From: Desulfobacteraceae bacterium
Lineage (GTDB): Bacteria > Desulfobacterota > DSM-4660 > Desulfatiglandales > Desulfatiglandaceae
Direction of reading: 5' to 3'
Length of the DNA: 5,943 bases
Assembly (NCBI GenBank): GCA_030611815.1
Contig: JAUWPC010000217.1
Coordinates: 1-5,943, forward strand
Shown: positions 5,451-5,943 of the stretch, piece after piece
How positions within the stretch are numbered: position 1 is the first letter of the stretch
Layout: each line of letters starts with the position of its first letter
Notes under the pieces: model-generated
Told to the model about the DNA's origin: nothing
Seen by the model: only the letters and a program-made list of their open reading frames with translations
Databases searched by the model: none
Translations under genes and position numbers: made by a program

Positions 5451-5807
5451 ATGAAATGGTATTCTCTAAGAAGTGCGGACATTCTTTCCTCAAATGAAAT
5501 AATCATGGAAGCTGAGGTCAGTCCTGATTCACCCTGGTTTTCAGGCCATTTCCCGGGTGAGCCGATTCTTCCGGGGGTAGCCCAACTCGAAATGGCCCTT
5601 GATGCAATCAAAAGACTCAACCGAAAAAGCCTGAGGATTTCAGGCGTTAAAAGGGTAAGATTTAAACAGGTTATTAGACCTGATGACAAACTGAGAATAA
5701 CTGTTGCTCCTCATAAAAAGGATGCCTTATCATATCTCTTTCGCATAATGGTCAACGGAGAATTAGCCAGCAGTGGTATCCTTATGGTCGAGGAATTAGA
5801 CAAGTAA
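5451..5807 (+). CDS. FabZ/ApeI-like 3-hydroxyacyl-ACP dehydratase
   Basis: This is a short hotdog-fold protein of 118 aa; typical FabZ is about 140-150 aa, with an N-terminal LPHR segment that is missing here. The core motif WFSGHFPGEPILPGVAQLEMA carries His33 and Glu47, spaced 14 residues apart exactly as the catalytic His and Glu of FabZ. It should dehydrate 3-hydroxyacyl-ACP to the 2-enoyl form. The rest fits the fold: VKRVRFKQVIRPDDKLRITV is the hotdog strand pair seen in FabZ. Size and lack of the N-terminal segment recall ApeI of aryl polyene clusters. The ATG at 5451 lies 22 bases after the radical SAM remainder; a weak TAGG at 5439-5442 is the nearest ribosome site. The second ACP follows after 13 bases, so these genes are one transcription unit. 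It complements the dehydratase at 749-1177, which lacks the GHFP histidine. Confidence 0.9.
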   Translation: MKWYSLRSADILSSNEIIMEAEVSPDSPWFSGHFPGEPILPGVAQLEMALDAIKRLNRKSLRISGVKRVRFKQVIRPDDKLRITVAPHKKDALSYLFRIMVNGELASSGILMVEELDK

Positions 5808-5820
5808 GGGGGAAATAACT

Positions 5821-5943
5821 GTGGCAAAGGATATAGCAAATATCACCATTCGTATTGCAGAAATCATGATCAACGAGCTTAAGCTTGAAGATGTTACGCC
5901 GGAGACCTTTGATCCTGAGATTGACCTCGTTGATGAGGTAGGC
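5821..5943 (+). CDS. Acyl carrier protein (second), N-terminal part, runs off the window
   Basis: A GTG start at 5821 is preceded by AAGGGGG (5806-5812), an excellent ribosome site 8 bases away that overlaps the stop of the preceding dehydratase. The 41 visible codons read MAKDIANITIRIAEIMINEL and then KLEDVTPETFDPEIDLVDEVG. This is the ACP first helix and the loop leading to the phosphopantetheine motif. The window ends just before the expected L-D-S, so the attachment serine is not seen. The pattern (helix, LEDVTPE, acidic D-L-V-D-E) parallels the ACP at 1551 (LEDIVPDDIGEEDQLV), with low identity elsewhere. Two ACPs in one cluster suggest separate roles, for example starter loading and elongation. 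Confidence 0.82.
   Translation, partial: MAKDIANITIRIAEIMINELKLEDVTPETFDPEIDLVDEVG

Overview
This window carries the core of a compact type II polyketide / polyene-fatty-acid synthase locus, built around a B12-binding radical SAM enzyme. Base composition is moderate GC and genes are tightly packed. The parts most resemble two things: the aryl polyene (APE) biosynthetic machinery of proteobacteria (ketosynthase plus chain-length-factor-like partner, ApeQ-type ketoreductase, ApeP- and ApeI-type dehydratases, dedicated acyl carrier proteins), and the type II FAS plus B12/radical-SAM gene sets proposed for ladderane lipids in anammox bacteria and seen in some anaerobic deltaproteobacteria. An anaerobe such as a member of Desulfobacterota is my best guess, but this is an inference from gene content. 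There is no rRNA or marker gene to fix the taxonomy.

Layout. Positions 6-1177 hold a minus-strand operon: an ApeP-like hotdog dehydratase, then a FabG-type 3-oxoacyl-ACP reductase, 5 bases apart. The FabG stop is followed by GATGG at the window edge, so another minus-strand gene may follow. Positions 1178-1550 are a divergent intergenic region. It contains a candidate minus-strand promoter (perfect TTGACA) and a 187-bp fold-back repeat with 16-bp imperfect terminal inverted repeats (1343-1529), which looks like a MITE or similar dispersed element. Positions 1551-3985 are the plus-strand pair of an acyl carrier protein and a 723-aa protein, overlapping by 4 bases. The 723-aa protein fuses an intact ketosynthase to a second ketosynthase-fold domain that has lost every catalytic residue (a chain-length-factor-like half). 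A 94-base spacer with short degenerate repeats leads to a B12-binding/radical SAM gene at 4080. Its reading frame breaks in a run of nine T at 5154-5162; the missing C-terminal 88 residues are intact in another frame up to 5428. A second, FabZ/ApeI-like dehydratase (5451-5807) and the start of a second ACP (5821 to the window end) follow.

How it works together (inference). ACPs carry the growing chain. The KS half of the fused protein would extend it, with the inactive half shaping the chain-length pocket. The FabG-like enzyme would reduce the 3-oxo group and the dehydratases would leave a double bond. No enoyl reductase is present in the window, so the expected product is a conjugated polyene acyl chain. 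The radical SAM/B12 enzyme would then methylate, cyclise or otherwise remodel that chain. No aryl starter enzyme, acyltransferase or exporter lies in the window, so neither an aryl polyene nor a ladderane can be claimed.
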